Assembly (NCBI RefSeq): GCF_900115075.1
Contig: NZ_FOVG01000001.1
Coordinates: 1,612,001-1,676,000 of the forward strand
Direction of reading: 5' to 3'
From: Candidatus Pantoea varia
Lineage (GTDB): Bacteria > Pseudomonadota > Gammaproteobacteria > Enterobacterales > Enterobacteriaceae
Length of the DNA stretch: 64,000 bases
A program made the translations under genes and the position numbers. Shown here in pieces: positions 39,172 to 48,611 of this stretch; positions within the stretch are counted from its first letter, which is position 1, and every line of letters begins with the position of its first letter. The notes below the pieces were generated by a model, which was not told the DNA's origin, ran no database searches, and worked only from the letters and a program-made list of their open reading frames with translations.

Positions 39172-39927
39172 TTAACCCATGCTCAGGAGCTGGTTGGCTT
39201 TTTGTTCATTTTCGTCGACGTTGGTGATGACTTTCATCTGCATCTCAAAACGTCGGGCGTTGGCGATCATATCAACCATGGTTTCTACCGGTTTGACGTT
39301 GCTGCCTTCCAGCACGCCAGGCATCACCTGCATGGTGGCATCGGCCTGCAGCGCGGCACCGCGGGTCGCCTGCGTCGACGCAGTAGGACGGAACATGCCG
39401 TCATCACTACGCTGCAGCTCCTGGCCGGTGGCCCTGACCAGCTTCAGCTTGCCCAGCTGAACCGTGGCGTTCGGTGAATCACCGGCATTCAGCCCGGTGA
39501 TCGAGCCGTCAGCCGCAATGGTGATTTCCGTGCCCTGCGGGATCACAATCGGACCGCCATCGCCCATCACAGGATTGCCCTGAACCGTCAGCGTACCGGT
39601 CGGACTGATTTGCATATTGCCGTTGCGGGTATAGGCTTCGCTGCCGTCAGCGGTACGCACCGCCAGCCAGCCATCCTGCTGCACCGCCACATCGAGCGGA
39701 CGCTCGGTGTAATCCATCGCGCCCTGACTCATGTCGGCGCCCGGTGTAGAGGCGGCGACCAGCGTACGGGTCGGCAGCGACCAGCCACTCACCGGAACTG
39801 CGCGCAGCGCATTCAGCTGCGCACGAAAACCAGGTGTAGAGGCGTTGGCGAGGTTGCTGGCGGTCACCGCCTGCTGATCCAGCGTCTGGCTGGCCGCGCC
39901 CATCGCGGTATATATCGCGTGATCCAT
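39172..39927 (-). CDS. flgF: Flagellar proximal rod protein FlgF
   Basis: Proximal rod subunit. 251 residues with the FlgEFG-type N-terminus ([28 protein letters not shown]) and C-terminal helix ending [13 protein letters not shown]. Twenty bases after flgE. Confidence 0.96.
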   Translation of the reverse strand: MDHAIYTAMGAASQTLDQQAVTASNLANASTPGFRAQLNALRAVPVSGWSLPTRTLVAASTPGADMSQGAMDYTERPLDVAVQQDGWLAVRTADGSEAYTRNGNMQISPTGTLTVQGNPVMGDGGPIVIPQGTEITIAADGSITGLNAGDSPNATVQLGKLKLVRATGQELQRSDDGMFRPTASTQATRGAALQADATMQVMPGVLEGSNVKPVETMVDMIANARRFEMQMKVITNVDENEQKANQLLSMG

Positions 39928-39947
39928 ATGGCAATCCTGTTAGCGAA

Positions 39948-41207
39948 TTAACGTAAGTTAACCAGCGTGTTGAGAATCTGGTCCTGAGTTTTGATGGTCT
40001 GCGCATTCGCCTGATAGTTACGCTGCGCCACAATCATATTCACCAGCTCTTTACTCATGTCGACGTTGGAAGATTCCAGTGCGCCGGCGGTCAGTGAACC
40101 AAAGGTGCCGGTGTTAGCCAGACCGACGGCTGCCTGACCAGATGCGCTTGACGCCTGCCAGACGTTGTCGCCCTTAGACTGCAGACCTTCCGGGTTAGAG
40201 AAGCTTGCCAGGACAATCTGACCCAGCAGCTGGGTTTTCTGGTTTGAGTAGCTGCCGGTGATGGTGCCGTCATCATTGATCGCGTAGCTGGTCAGATCGC
40301 CAGGTGCATAACCATCCTGGGTCGGACTACCAAAAGAGGTTGCTCCGGTGTTCTGCTGCAGGCTGCCCAGCATGCTCAGGTTGATGGGCTGATTGGCGAC
40401 CGCGCCATTGGCGCCGCCCACGTTCAGCGTCAGGCCGACGGTGCCATCAGTGGTAGGCGTGCCCACTACCGCGCCGCTGGCATCCAGCTTAGAGACGCTG
40501 GTCAGCTTACCGCTGGTATCAAACGCCATTCGGAAGTCACCCGCTGAGGTGCCGGTGGTGCCATCAATGGTCCGCACGGTCCAGCTGTTGCTGGTGGTGT
40601 CTTTCGCGAAATACATGTCGAGCGCGTGGTCATTACCCTGCGAGTCGAACACGGTTACCGTGGTTTTCTTGTTGTAGCTGTCCGCGTTCGCCGTCGAGAA
40701 GGTAGCCACAGATGGCGTTGCATCCGTTGAGTTCAGGTTGGCAACCAGACCGGCAGTGGTGGTGGAACGGGCTGACATCTGCTCGGTAGGAATACGCAGC
40801 GCGACCGGGTTAGCACCTGCCTGGATAGTGGCCGGTGAACCGCTGGCCGGATAGCCGGTTACGTTCAGGCCCTGGGTGTTGACCAGGTTACGGTTGGCAT
40901 CCAGCGTTAACTGGCCGTTACGTGAATAGAAGACGCCGCCGCTGCTGTCGGTCATACGGAAGAAACCGTTACCGCTCAGCGCAACGTCCAGGCCACGGCT
41001 GGTGGTGGTGGTCGCACCGTCGTTAAAGTTCTGGATTACCGCAGCGACTTTGGTGCCGAGGCCGACGTTTGAACCGGCAAACATATCAGCAAACGCGATG
41101 GTGCTGGATTTAAAGCCCGCTGTGGCGGAGTTAGCAATGTTGTTACCGATGACATCAAGGTTACTTGAAGCAGCACCAAGGCCGCTGACCGCTTGGGAAA
41201 ATGACAT
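39948..41207 (-). CDS. flgE: Flagellar hook protein FlgE
   Basis: Structural subunit of the hook, the universal joint. 419 residues. Conserved ends: MSFSQAVSGLGAASSNLDVIGNNIANS and NVDMSKELVNMIVAQRNYQANAQ. The middle part is a variable, surface-exposed domain. Twenty-six bases after flgD. Confidence 0.97.
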   Translation of the reverse strand: MSFSQAVSGLGAASSNLDVIGNNIANSATAGFKSSTIAFADMFAGSNVGLGTKVAAVIQNFNDGATTTTSRGLDVALSGNGFFRMTDSSGGVFYSRNGQLTLDANRNLVNTQGLNVTGYPASGSPATIQAGANPVALRIPTEQMSARSTTTAGLVANLNSTDATPSVATFSTANADSYNKKTTVTVFDSQGNDHALDMYFAKDTTSNSWTVRTIDGTTGTSAGDFRMAFDTSGKLTSVSKLDASGAVVGTPTTDGTVGLTLNVGGANGAVANQPINLSMLGSLQQNTGATSFGSPTQDGYAPGDLTSYAINDDGTITGSYSNQKTQLLGQIVLASFSNPEGLQSKGDNVWQASSASGQAAVGLANTGTFGSLTAGALESSNVDMSKELVNMIVAQRNYQANAQTIKTQDQILNTLVNLR

Positions 41208-41233
41208 TTATTTGTTTCCTGTCTACAGGTTAA

Positions 41234-41908
41234 TCAGAGAATCTGACGTACGTCGTCAAGGGTGGCGGAGCCCATGGTGCCGAGATCCAGTTTTGTGGTG
41301 TTGTTCGCAGTACTCACCCCATTGACGTAGGCGTAGTTAAGCGGTTGTGCCACCAGTTGTGCGTTGCCATTACTTGCGGCAATCGCAACGCTGTATTTAC
41401 CATCCGGCGCGACAGAGCCATCGGTCAGCTTGCCGTCCCACGAGAAGGTGTGCACGCCAGCGCTGAGCGCGCCCAGATCGACGGTGTCGATCACGTTGCC
41501 ACCGGCATCTTTAATCGTGGCCGATGCGCCGGTTGAGGCAGAGGCCAGCTCAACACCAAATGGCGTTGTGGTGCCCTTGCCGACCAGAATCTGTCCGCCA
41601 TTGACCATCACACCATGCCCAATCAGCGTGGAGCTCTGCAGTGACTGGCTGGTGGTGATCTGGCCGGAGATCGATCCCAGCGTGGTGTTCAGCTTTTCAA
41701 TGCCGCTCAGGGTATTGATCTGTGCCAGCTGTGTGGTGAGCTGGCTGTTGTCCATTGGATTGGTTGGATCCTGGTTCTTTAACTGCGTCACCAGCATGGT
41801 CAGGAACTGGTTCTGCAGATCCTGCGCATTGTTGCCGGTGCCACTGGTGTTGGAAGAGCTAAGGACCGTGGGGTCCAGCCTTTCGTTAACGCCTACCGCG
41901 ATAGCCAT
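41234..41908 (-). CDS. flgD: Flagellar hook cap FlgD
   Basis: Scaffold that sits at the hook tip and directs FlgE assembly, then is discarded. 224 residues. The N-terminal DLQNQFLTMLVTQLKNQDPTNPMDN motif is diagnostic; the C-terminal part is a FlgD Ig-like/tudor domain. Twelve bases after flgC. Confidence 0.97.
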   Translation of the reverse strand: MAIAVGVNERLDPTVLSSSNTSGTGNNAQDLQNQFLTMLVTQLKNQDPTNPMDNSQLTTQLAQINTLSGIEKLNTTLGSISGQITTSQSLQSSTLIGHGVMVNGGQILVGKGTTTPFGVELASASTGASATIKDAGGNVIDTVDLGALSAGVHTFSWDGKLTDGSVAPDGKYSVAIAASNGNAQLVAQPLNYAYVNGVSTANNTTKLDLGTMGSATLDDVRQIL

Positions 41909-41920
41909 AAATTTTCTCCG

Positions 41921-42325
41921 TTATTGCCCGAGGGTCAGGGTTTTCATCATCATCGACTTCACGGTGTTGAGCACTTCGACGTTGGCCTGGTAACTGCGTG
42001 ACGCCGACATGGTGTTGACGCTTTCAGAAACCACATCCACGTTCGGCATCTTCACGTAGCCTTTGGCATCTGCCATCGGATTGCCTGGGTCATAGACCAG
42101 CTTCGCTGGCGTGGGGTCATCCACGACTCTTGCCACTTTCACCCCACCGGTGGCTGAACCTGGCGCTGCATCGGTCTGGAAGACCACCTGCTTGGCCACA
42201 TAAGGCTTACCATCGGGGCCGGTGACGCTGTCGGCGTTCGCCAGGTTACTGGCACTGACGTTTAATCGCTGTGATTGCGCGGTCATCGCTGAGCCGGCAA
42301 TGTCAAAAATATTCAGCAAGGCCAT
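41921..42325 (-). CDS. flgC: Flagellar proximal rod protein FlgC
   Basis: Proximal rod subunit, 134 residues. N-terminal [33 protein letters not shown] and C-terminal [23 protein letters not shown] are the conserved axial motifs. Two bases after flgB. Confidence 0.97.
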   Translation of the reverse strand: MALLNIFDIAGSAMTAQSQRLNVSASNLANADSVTGPDGKPYVAKQVVFQTDAAPGSATGGVKVARVVDDPTPAKLVYDPGNPMADAKGYVKMPNVDVVSESVNTMSASRSYQANVEVLNTVKSMMMKTLTLGQ

Positions 42326-42327
42326 AA

Positions 42328-42741
42328 TTATTGCCCTTGTAACACGCTCATCATGCCTTTGATCTGGCTACTGATGAGGGTGAGGTCGGTTTGATATTTC
42401 AGGCTGTTATCCGCGAACTGCGTACGTTCACGGTCCATATCTACGGTATTGCCGTCGGCAGAAGGCTGATCGGGGATGCGATAAAGCATATCCATCGATG
42501 GCGCGCCGTTTGTCTGTGCTTCAATGTGGCGAGCTGACGTGACTTTTAATGCCATGCTGCTGCCTTCCGCACGGCCATTGGACATCACCCGACTCAGCTC
42601 GCTTGCAAAGTCGATATCCCGGGCCTGATAACCAGGGGTATCGGCGTTGGCAATATTTGACGCCAGGATCTCCTGACGTTGAGCACGCAGGTTGAGGGCC
42701 TCCGTACCAAATTTCAGCGCCGCATCCAGTTTGTCGAGCAT
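42328..42741 (-). CDS. flgB: Flagellar proximal rod protein FlgB
   Basis: First rod gene of the flg operon, 137 residues from MLDKLDAAL. The ATG at 42741 is preceded by GGAGGAAAC, an excellent ribosome-binding site; a longer in-frame start at 42801 lacks this and does not match the family. [28 protein letters not shown] is the diagnostic N-terminal segment. The operon promoter lies in the flgB-flgA gap under a FlhDC-type site. Confidence 0.96.
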   Translation of the reverse strand: MLDKLDAALKFGTEALNLRAQRQEILASNIANADTPGYQARDIDFASELSRVMSNGRAEGSSMALKVTSARHIEAQTNGAPSMDMLYRIPDQPSADGNTVDMDRERTQFADNSLKYQTDLTLISSQIKGMMSVLQGQ

Positions 42742-42798
42742 GTTTCCTCCGCGTATGAAAATTTCGAGTTCGCAGCTTAATTTGAAAAAGCAAGACGT

Positions 42799-42841
42799 CA
42801 TCGTCTGAATAGGGCCTCAAATGACCGCTATTTTGACAATT
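42799..42841. promoter_or_regulatory. FlhDC-type operator between flgB and flgA
   Basis: Inverted half-sites AATTGTCAAAATAGCG (12 of 16 to the AATGGCAGAAATAGCG half) and CCCTATTCAGACGATG (about 9 of 16 to the opposite half), spaced by 11 bases, which is the known FlhD4C2 layout. It would drive class 2 transcription in both directions. Confidence 0.6.
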
Positions 42842-42895
42842 AAGGATTTTTCTTAAGGGGTACACTTGTCGCCATCATCAGTGAGGAAATGCACA

Positions 42896-43555
42896 ATGCG
42901 TCGATATCTGACCCTGCTGACCAGTCTGCTGGTCGTGATCGCCCTGCCGGCTTCTGCCGGTGATCTCAATGCACAACTGAATCAATTTTTTAAAGCGCGT
43001 GACGCCCAGCATGCTGATGGCATGGTCGTGGTGGTACGCACGCCGAAGGAACAGTGGCCAGCCTGTGAAACGCCAAAGTTCACTCTGCCCGGCAACAGCC
43101 GGTTATGGGGCAATATGAGCGTGGCGGCAAACTGCGATGAGAACCGCCGTTATATTCAGGTTCAGGTTCAGGTCACCGGTTCTTATCTGGTGGCGAACCG
43201 GTTGCTGAGCCAGGGCAGTAGCGTCAGCGAGAGTGATTTCACTTTGCAGACCGGCCGTCTTGATACGCTGCCCGCCCGCGCCCTGCTGAATGTGGACTCG
43301 GTCGCCGATGCTGTCGTGCTGCGCGACATCCAGCCAGGACAGCCAATTAATCCGTCTACGCTGCGTCAGCCGTGGCGGGTCAAGGCGGGTCAGAATGTGA
43401 TGGTAATTGCCAGCGGCGATGGATTTGACGCCAGCGGTGAGGGTAAAGCGCTGAATAACGCCGCCCGTTCGCAGTCGGTCCGGGTCCGGATGGGAAATGG
43501 TCAGGTTGTCAGCGGTAAGGTACGAGAAGATGGGAATATTCTTATAACGCTGTAA
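42896..43555 (+). CDS. flgA: Flagellar P-ring chaperone FlgA
   Basis: Periplasmic chaperone for FlgI assembly. 219 residues from ATG 42896, with GAGG nine bases upstream and a signal peptide ending ASA near residue 21. An in-frame TTG at 42866 is less likely. The C-terminal SAF domain (about 90-215) carries LDTLPARALLN, RDIQPGQPI and GEGKALNNAARSQSVRVRM. Divergent from flgB. Confidence 0.95.
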   Translation: MRRYLTLLTSLLVVIALPASAGDLNAQLNQFFKARDAQHADGMVVVVRTPKEQWPACETPKFTLPGNSRLWGNMSVAANCDENRRYIQVQVQVTGSYLVANRLLSQGSSVSESDFTLQTGRLDTLPARALLNVDSVADAVVLRDIQPGQPINPSTLRQPWRVKAGQNVMVIASGDGFDASGEGKALNNAARSQSVRVRMGNGQVVSGKVREDGNILITL

Positions 43556-43560
43556 AGTGT

Positions 43561-43587
43561 TAAAGAAGCCCGTAGTGCTGCCGATAG
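43561..43587 (+). promoter_or_regulatory. Sigma-28 (FliA) promoter of flgMN
   Basis: TAAAGAAG-N11-GCCGATAG, matching 12 of 16 bases of TAAAGTTT-N11-GCCGATAA, with the -10 seven of eight. It begins six bases after the flgA stop and 100 bases before flgM. Confidence 0.8.
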
Positions 43588-43659
43588 AAGAATCAACGAA
43601 GCGATAACGCTATTCTGATTCAGGTGGCAGACTTCCCCTGACCGTACAGGAGCCCGAAC

Positions 43660-43968
43660 ATGAGCATTGACAGAACGCAACCTCTGAAACCCGCCAGCAC
43701 CGTACAGAGCCGCGATAGCAGTGAGTCCGGTAACAGCAAAGTGCGCCAGAGCGCCAGCCCGGTGGCAGCAGCCACGACGCCTGCAGCCGCTCAGGTGAGC
43801 CTGAGCAGCGCGCAGTCGCAGCTGATGCAGCCGAGCAGCAAAGATATTAACGTCGAGCGCGTTGAACAACTGAAAACCGCCATTCGTAATGGCGAACTGA
43901 AGATGGATACCGGCAAAATCGCCGATGCGCTGATTGCCGATACCAAGGCGTATTTAGAGGGTAATTAA
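43660..43968 (+). CDS. flgM: Anti-sigma-28 factor FlgM
   Basis: Binds FliA and holds late flagellar genes off until the hook is complete, when FlgM is exported. 102 residues: a disordered Ser/Ala/Gln-rich N-terminus and a C-terminal sigma-binding part with [30 protein letters not shown]. Begins [18 protein letters not shown] lies upstream of the ATG. Five bases before flgN. Confidence 0.96.
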   Translation: MSIDRTQPLKPASTVQSRDSSESGNSKVRQSASPVAAATTPAAAQVSLSSAQSQLMQPSSKDINVERVEQLKTAIRNGELKMDTGKIADALIADTKAYLEGN

Positions 43969-43973
43969 TTCCC

Positions 43974-44405
43974 ATGAGTAATTTGCAGACCACATTAGAT
44001 AAGATGCAGGACGTGCTGGCGTCGCTGTCAGCCGTGCTGGAAGAAGAGCAGCAGCAGCTGGCTGCCGGAAACATTAACAGCAACCTGCTGCAGCGTATCA
44101 CCGAAGATAAAAGCGCGCTGCTCAGCACGCTGAACTATCTGGATGAGATGCGCCGCACCGCTGAACAGAGTCAGGCGACATCGGCACCTTATCGTGGGCA
44201 GAATGACATGGCACGCCGCTGGGACAGTATCCAGCAGCACTCCCGTCGTCTGCAGGATGCCAATGTCCATAATGGCATGCTGCTGCAACATCAGATTCGC
44301 TACACCGAGAATGCGCTTGAAGTGCTGAAGCCGCATCAGACCCAGGCTTTTTATGGCCCGGATGGTATGGGTAAAGGCCAGGCGACGTTAAGCCGTAAAG
44401 CCTGA
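43974..44405 (+). CDS. flgN: Flagellar chaperone FlgN
   Basis: Export chaperone for FlgK and FlgL, also linked to FlgM translation. 143 residues, mainly helical, with LSAVLEEEQQQLAAGNINSNLLQRITEDKSALL in the N-terminal half and the FlgK/L-binding C-terminal helix. Five bases after flgM, sharing its promoter. Confidence 0.94.
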   Translation: MSNLQTTLDKMQDVLASLSAVLEEEQQQLAAGNINSNLLQRITEDKSALLSTLNYLDEMRRTAEQSQATSAPYRGQNDMARRWDSIQQHSRRLQDANVHNGMLLQHQIRYTENALEVLKPHQTQAFYGPDGMGKGQATLSRKA

Positions 44406-44421
44406 GCAGAATAAGTAGCGT

Positions 44422-44452
44422 AAAAAAATCCCGCCTGGTGCGGGATTTTTTA
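44422..44452. terminator. Bidirectional terminator between flgN and murJ
   Basis: AAAAAAATCCCGC-CTGGT-GCGGGATTTTTTA: stem with A- and T-runs on both flanks between convergent flgN and murJ. Confidence 0.9.
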
Positions 44453-44474
44453 TTGTCTGATTTAAGGCTCTGAC

Positions 44475-46013
44475 TTACACAGCCGTGCGCCGTGCATAGT
44501 CGCGCAGCCGGAAGCCCAGCAGCCCCAGCGCCAGAAAATAAGCCCCGCCGCCTACTGCACAGACCGCAGCCAGACGCAGCAGTCGCCATAACATCGACCC
44601 CTGCTGCCAGTCTGGCATCCACTGCAGCATGGCAAACAGCGCGCCAGCCATCACTACCACGGCGATCAGCAGGCGGATCAGGAAGCTGCTCCAGCCCGGC
44701 TGCGGCATAAAGATTTTCTGCTTACGCAGCTGCCAGTAGAGCAGCGATGCATTCAGACAGGCCGCCAGACTAATCGACAGTGACAGACCGGCATGTTTCA
44801 GCGGGCCAATAAACGCCAGGTTCATTACCTGCGTCATGATCAGCGTGATAATTGCGATTTTCACCGGCGTTTTGATGTCCTGACGGGAATAGAAGCCCGG
44901 TGCCAGCACCTTGACCACGATTAGCCCCATCAGTCCGACGGAATAGGCTATCAGAGCGCGCTGCGTCATCAGGGCATCAAAAGCAGTAAATTTACCGTAC
45001 TGGAACAGCGCCACAGTCAGCGGGCCGGAGAGCATACCCAGAGCCACGGCGCTGGGCAGCGCCAGCAGGAAGCAGAGACGCAGACCCCAATCCATCAGCC
45101 GGGAATATTCATCATGGTTGCCGCTAGAAAAACTTTTGGCCAGCGATGGCAGCAGAATGGTGCCCAGCGCCACGCCCAGCACGCCGGAGGGGAACTCCAT
45201 CAGGCGGTCGGCATAGTACATCCAGGAGACGGAACCTGAGACCAGAAAAGAGGCGAAGATGGTGTTGATGATCAGCGAAATCTGGCTGACGGAGACACCC
45301 AGAATGGCAGGCCCCATCTGACGCATAACCCGCCAGACGCCCGCGTCACGCAGATTCAGGCGCGGCAGCACCAGCATCCCGAGCTTCTTCAGATGTGGCA
45401 GCTGATAGCCGAGTTGCAGCACGCCGCCCGCCACGACGGCCCAGGCGAGCGCCATAACCGGTGGATGGAAATGTGGCGCGGCGAACAGTGCAAAGCCAAT
45501 CATGCTGACGTTCAGCAGGGTCGGCGCAAAGGCTGGCACCGAGAAGCGGTTCCAGGTGTTCAGCACCGCACCCGCCAGCGACGCCAGCGAAATCAGCATA
45601 ATGTAGGGGAAGGTCACCCGCAGCAGCGAGCTGGTCAGCGCGAACTTATCGGGACTGTCGGCAAAGCCGGGAGCCGTGGCCATGATGACCCAGGGCGCAG
45701 CGATCATGCCCGCCACGGTGACCAGCGCCAGCGCCAGCGTCAGCAGCCCGGAGACGTAAGCCAGGAAGAGTTTGGTCGCCTCTTCGCCCTGCTTGCTTTT
45801 ATATTCAGCCAGAATCGGCACGAAGGCCTGAGAAAATGCGCCTTCAGCAAAAATACGCCGCAGCAGATTGGGGAGTTTAAACGCAACAAAGAACGCATCG
45901 GTCGCCATTCCGGCGCCAAACACCCGCGCCACGATGGCATCACGGGCAAAGCCCAGTACGCGGGAAAACAGGGTCATTGAACTGACCGCTGCCAGCGATT
46001 TCAACAAATTCAT
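44475..46013 (-). CDS. murJ: Lipid II flippase MurJ
   Basis: Moves lipid II across the inner membrane for peptidoglycan synthesis. 512 residues with about fourteen hydrophobic helices. The first helix region reads [33 protein letters not shown], with the Arg residues of the central cavity conserved in the family. Convergent with flgN, and 121 bases downstream of yceM. Confidence 0.97.
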   Translation of the reverse strand: MNLLKSLAAVSSMTLFSRVLGFARDAIVARVFGAGMATDAFFVAFKLPNLLRRIFAEGAFSQAFVPILAEYKSKQGEEATKLFLAYVSGLLTLALALVTVAGMIAAPWVIMATAPGFADSPDKFALTSSLLRVTFPYIMLISLASLAGAVLNTWNRFSVPAFAPTLLNVSMIGFALFAAPHFHPPVMALAWAVVAGGVLQLGYQLPHLKKLGMLVLPRLNLRDAGVWRVMRQMGPAILGVSVSQISLIINTIFASFLVSGSVSWMYYADRLMEFPSGVLGVALGTILLPSLAKSFSSGNHDEYSRLMDWGLRLCFLLALPSAVALGMLSGPLTVALFQYGKFTAFDALMTQRALIAYSVGLMGLIVVKVLAPGFYSRQDIKTPVKIAIITLIMTQVMNLAFIGPLKHAGLSLSISLAACLNASLLYWQLRKQKIFMPQPGWSSFLIRLLIAVVVMAGALFAMLQWMPDWQQGSMLWRLLRLAAVCAVGGGAYFLALGLLGFRLRDYARRTAV

Positions 46014-46061
46014 AATTGACGGCGCATCCTGAAAAGAATCGGCAAAAAAGGAGAATTAGCG

Positions 46062-46081
46062 CGGGCACCTGAGGATGCCCG
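46062..46081. other. Hairpin in the yceM-murJ gap
   Basis: CGGGCA-CCTGAGGA-TGCCCG lies about 50 bases after yceM on the minus strand. No T-run follows, so it is a weak or Rho-dependent end at best. Confidence 0.4.
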
Positions 46082-46134
46082 GCGACAGTCTACTGCTACG
46101 GAGGGAAATGACCAGCACGGAGTGTTACAAGGCG

Positions 46135-47055
46135 TTATTCGCGGGTCGCCTCACGCCACAGTTTTTCCACCACACGCTGCGCCATCAGCGCCTGCTCACC
46201 GCTGGTTTCAGGCCTGGTCTGATTTTGTACGCAGTCGATAAAATGGCGGGCTGCACCACTGAAACCGCGCTGCGTCAGATGGCTCTGCCAGGCGGGGGGT
46301 GGCGTAATCAGCAGGCCATCACTGCTTTCTTCCTGCCAGTCGCGCATCTCACTGATGTCGATGCACTTACCATCACACACCGCGCTGACCCGCTCGCGCT
46401 GGCTACCTGCACGCCGGTGCATGCTGGTGGTGATCGTTAATCCTTCAACGTTGAAATGGTGCTCGGCATAGAGCATCTGGCCCTGTTCGTTGGTGTCGAT
46501 GCGTCCCTGAACCTGGCGAAAGGGTTTGCCGCCCAGCCAGAGTGCGGTGTCCACCACATGCAGGTAGTCGTCGAGCAGGGTAAAGCGGAGATCCTGTGGC
46601 CCAACGCTGTCGCTGCGGTGCTTTTCAATCCGCAGAGAGGCGACGTCAGCCATCTCTGCCCGCAGCTGCTGATAGCGCGGGGCGAACCGCCGGTTAAACG
46701 CCACCATCAGTTTGCGCTGGCGTTTTTCCGCCAGCGCCACCAACGCCTCGGCCTGCTCCAGGGTTTCAGCCAGCGGCTTATCAACGCAAACATCTTTTCC
46801 TGCCAGCAGCAGCGCTCTGACGACTTCATAGTGCGTGGCGGTGCTGCTGTGGACAAAGACCGCGTCACAGGCAGCAGCCAGATCACTCAGTGAACCAAAA
46901 CATTGCATGCGGTAGCTGTCACAGATCGGGTTGGCTTTGGCCAGGTTCGGGGAAAATGCGCCCACCAGCGTCCAGTCTGTCGCGGCCGACAGCACCGGCA
47001 GCCAGGCTTTCTGCGCGATGCCGCCTAATCCCACCACGCCAATACGTAATGTCAT
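46135..47055 (-). CDS. yceM: Gfo/Idh/MocA-family oxidoreductase YceM (MviM)
   Basis: Predicted NAD(P)-dependent sugar or cyclitol dehydrogenase; substrate unknown. 306 residues from ATG 47055, which lies one base after the yceH stop. An in-frame upstream extension inside yceH is not real. Rossmann motif IGVVGLGGIAQKAWLP near the start, then the family motif EKPLAE-like VDKPLAETLEQA near 95, and the C-terminal beta-sheet domain. Cotranscribed with rimJ and yceH. Confidence 0.93.
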   Translation of the reverse strand: MTLRIGVVGLGGIAQKAWLPVLSAATDWTLVGAFSPNLAKANPICDSYRMQCFGSLSDLAAACDAVFVHSSTATHYEVVRALLLAGKDVCVDKPLAETLEQAEALVALAEKRQRKLMVAFNRRFAPRYQQLRAEMADVASLRIEKHRSDSVGPQDLRFTLLDDYLHVVDTALWLGGKPFRQVQGRIDTNEQGQMLYAEHHFNVEGLTITTSMHRRAGSQRERVSAVCDGKCIDISEMRDWQEESSDGLLITPPPAWQSHLTQRGFSGAARHFIDCVQNQTRPETSGEQALMAQRVVEKLWREATRE

Positions 47056-47056
47056 C

Positions 47057-47695
47057 TCAGCTCTCCGATTGCAGTAGTTGGGTGAGTTGTGCCTGAAGCT
47101 CTGCGACCTGCCGTTCCAGCGTGGCAACGCGTGCCGCCAGATCGCCCTGCTCTTCCGGCGCGTCAGCGGCCTGCGGCTGATCACTTTCATCGCCCAGCAG
47201 ATGCATAAAGCGGCTTTCACGCTTGCCAGGCTCACGCGCCAGACGGATCACCTGAGCACTGTCGTCACGCTGCATCAGGCCTTCCAGCGTCTGCTCGACT
47301 TCGCTGACGTCACTGAACTCGTGCAGACGGCCGCTGCGGGTACGCAATTCGCCTGGCGTCTGTGGTCCGCGCAACAGCAGCAGGGTCAGCAGGGCGACTT
47401 CCGCGCTATTGAGCTTTAGCGTGCCAAACGCGGAGTTACAGAAACGCTGCTCATATTTCACCACCCGCTGTCCGGCGGCGCTGCTGGCGGTGATGAGGTG
47501 CCGTTTTTCCAGCAGGTCGAGCTGATTCTGCACCTCGCTTTCACTCAGTTCCATCACCGGCTCGCGGTTCGATTTCTGGTTACAGGCCACCACGACACCG
47601 TTCAGTGACAGCGGATACTGTTCCGGCGTCGTCACCTGCTTTTCCAGCAGGCAGCCCAGCACGCGCATTGCCTGCGCCGATAAAACCATCTTCAT
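47057..47695 (-). CDS. yceH: YceH family protein (DUF480)
   Basis: Conserved protein with two winged-helix domains; function not established. 212 residues from ATG 47695, where GAGG lies eight bases upstream. An in-frame GTG at 47719 would overlap rimJ more deeply. Family marks are [20 protein letters not shown] and [12 protein letters not shown], with a C-terminal coiled coil ([19 protein letters not shown]). Part of the rimJ-yceH-yceM unit. Confidence 0.92.
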   Translation of the reverse strand: MKMVLSAQAMRVLGCLLEKQVTTPEQYPLSLNGVVVACNQKSNREPVMELSESEVQNQLDLLEKRHLITASSAAGQRVVKYEQRFCNSAFGTLKLNSAEVALLTLLLLRGPQTPGELRTRSGRLHEFSDVSEVEQTLEGLMQRDDSAQVIRLAREPGKRESRFMHLLGDESDQPQAADAPEEQGDLAARVATLERQVAELQAQLTQLLQSES

Positions 47696-47711
47696 GCTCG
47701 CATCCTCATTA

Positions 47712-48302
47712 TTATCCACGCCGGTCAGGCGTCCATTCCCGCAGGGTTAAGGCTGTCAGCACGTGATCCTGCCAGCGTCCGTCGATGAGCAGATAATCTT
47801 TAGCGTACCCCTCTTTCTCAAAACCGAGTCGCGCCAGCAGATCGCCGCTGCGCTGGTTGTGCGGCATGTAGTTCGCCATGATGCGGTGAATATGCTGCTG
47901 GCGCTGCATATAGCGGATAGCCGCCTGCAACGCTTCGAACATCAGACCCTGTCCCTGCCACTTTTCACCCAGTGAATAGCCAAGGTAACAGGCATGAAAA
48001 GATCCGCGCAGCACGTTGCTGAAATTCGCCACGCCCCGCACCTCGGTTTCATCGCTGTCCATGAGAATAAAATAGAAGGCCGAACCCTGCTTATGCATGT
48101 CCGCAATCAGCCCGAGCCGTGCCTGCCAGCCTGAGGGGAAGCAGTGGCTGTCATCGCGCACCGGCTCCCAGGGTTTTAAAAACAGGCGGTTTTCCGAATA
48201 GTAATCTGCCATTCGCCAGGCATCACGTTCGTGAACCAGACGGACCACCAGACGATCGGTAGTTAATCGCACCCTGGGCGCGGCAGAACGATAGCCAAAC
48301 AT
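47712..48302 (-). CDS. rimJ: Ribosomal protein S5 N-terminal alanine acetyltransferase
   Basis: GNAT-fold acetyltransferase acting on the N-terminal alanine of S5, with reported roles in 30S maturation. 196 residues from ATG 48302 ([23 protein letters not shown]), which matches the E. coli start; an upstream extension is not used. The acetyl-CoA loop is [15 protein letters not shown], and [21 protein letters not shown] is also conserved. First gene of rimJ-yceH-yceM. Confidence 0.96.
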   Translation of the reverse strand: MFGYRSAAPRVRLTTDRLVVRLVHERDAWRMADYYSENRLFLKPWEPVRDDSHCFPSGWQARLGLIADMHKQGSAFYFILMDSDETEVRGVANFSNVLRGSFHACYLGYSLGEKWQGQGLMFEALQAAIRYMQRQQHIHRIMANYMPHNQRSGDLLARLGFEKEGYAKDYLLIDGRWQDHVLTALTLREWTPDRRG

Positions 48303-48471
48303 CCTGACTCCTAAAATCAATGGCTGATAAAGATGAGCCGTCATTACCCGGCTTTCACTATAACCGCCGCCTGAGCTGCGGTAAAACGTTACAGCGGTTT
48401 CGCCATAAAGAGGTTGATTTTGCTCTGTTATCCTCGCGATCAACAAACTGTAATGGCGGCTTTCGCAGCGT

Positions 48472-48506
48472 GGCCTGTCAGGCATCTGTCACGCATCTGA
48501 CAGGCC
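48472..48506. repeat. Perfect inverted repeat upstream of grxB
   Basis: GGCCTGTCAG-N15-CTGACAGGCC, 10-base arms with no mismatch. The spacer contains GCATCTGTCAC and the right arm continues GCATCTGACAG, so a direct repeat is nested inside. It could be a cruciform, a terminator without T-run or an operator. Confidence 0.7.
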
Positions 48507-48553
48507 GGTTTGCCCTGTGGGGTAATCTCTTCCATACTTTTTACGAGCCCGAA

Positions 48554-48579
48554 AACAGAATGAATTGATTCACTCTGTT
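48554..48579. repeat. Palindrome in the grxB promoter/leader
   Basis: AACAGAATGAAT-TG-ATTCACTCTGTT pairs at 11 of 12 positions about an axis 45 bases before the grxB ATG. Its compact symmetry suggests a repressor or activator site. Confidence 0.6.
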
Positions 48580-48611
48580 AAATAGTAAACCTCTAAACCC
48601 GGGAGATCAGG

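Larger units (their letters stand above)
48303..48611. other. Divergent rimJ-grxB intergenic region
   Basis: 309 bases with no gene; E. coli carries mdtH here. Two unexplained inverted repeats are present (48472-48506 and 48554-48579), described separately. grxB has GGGAGATCAGG upstream of its ATG. Confidence 0.7.
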
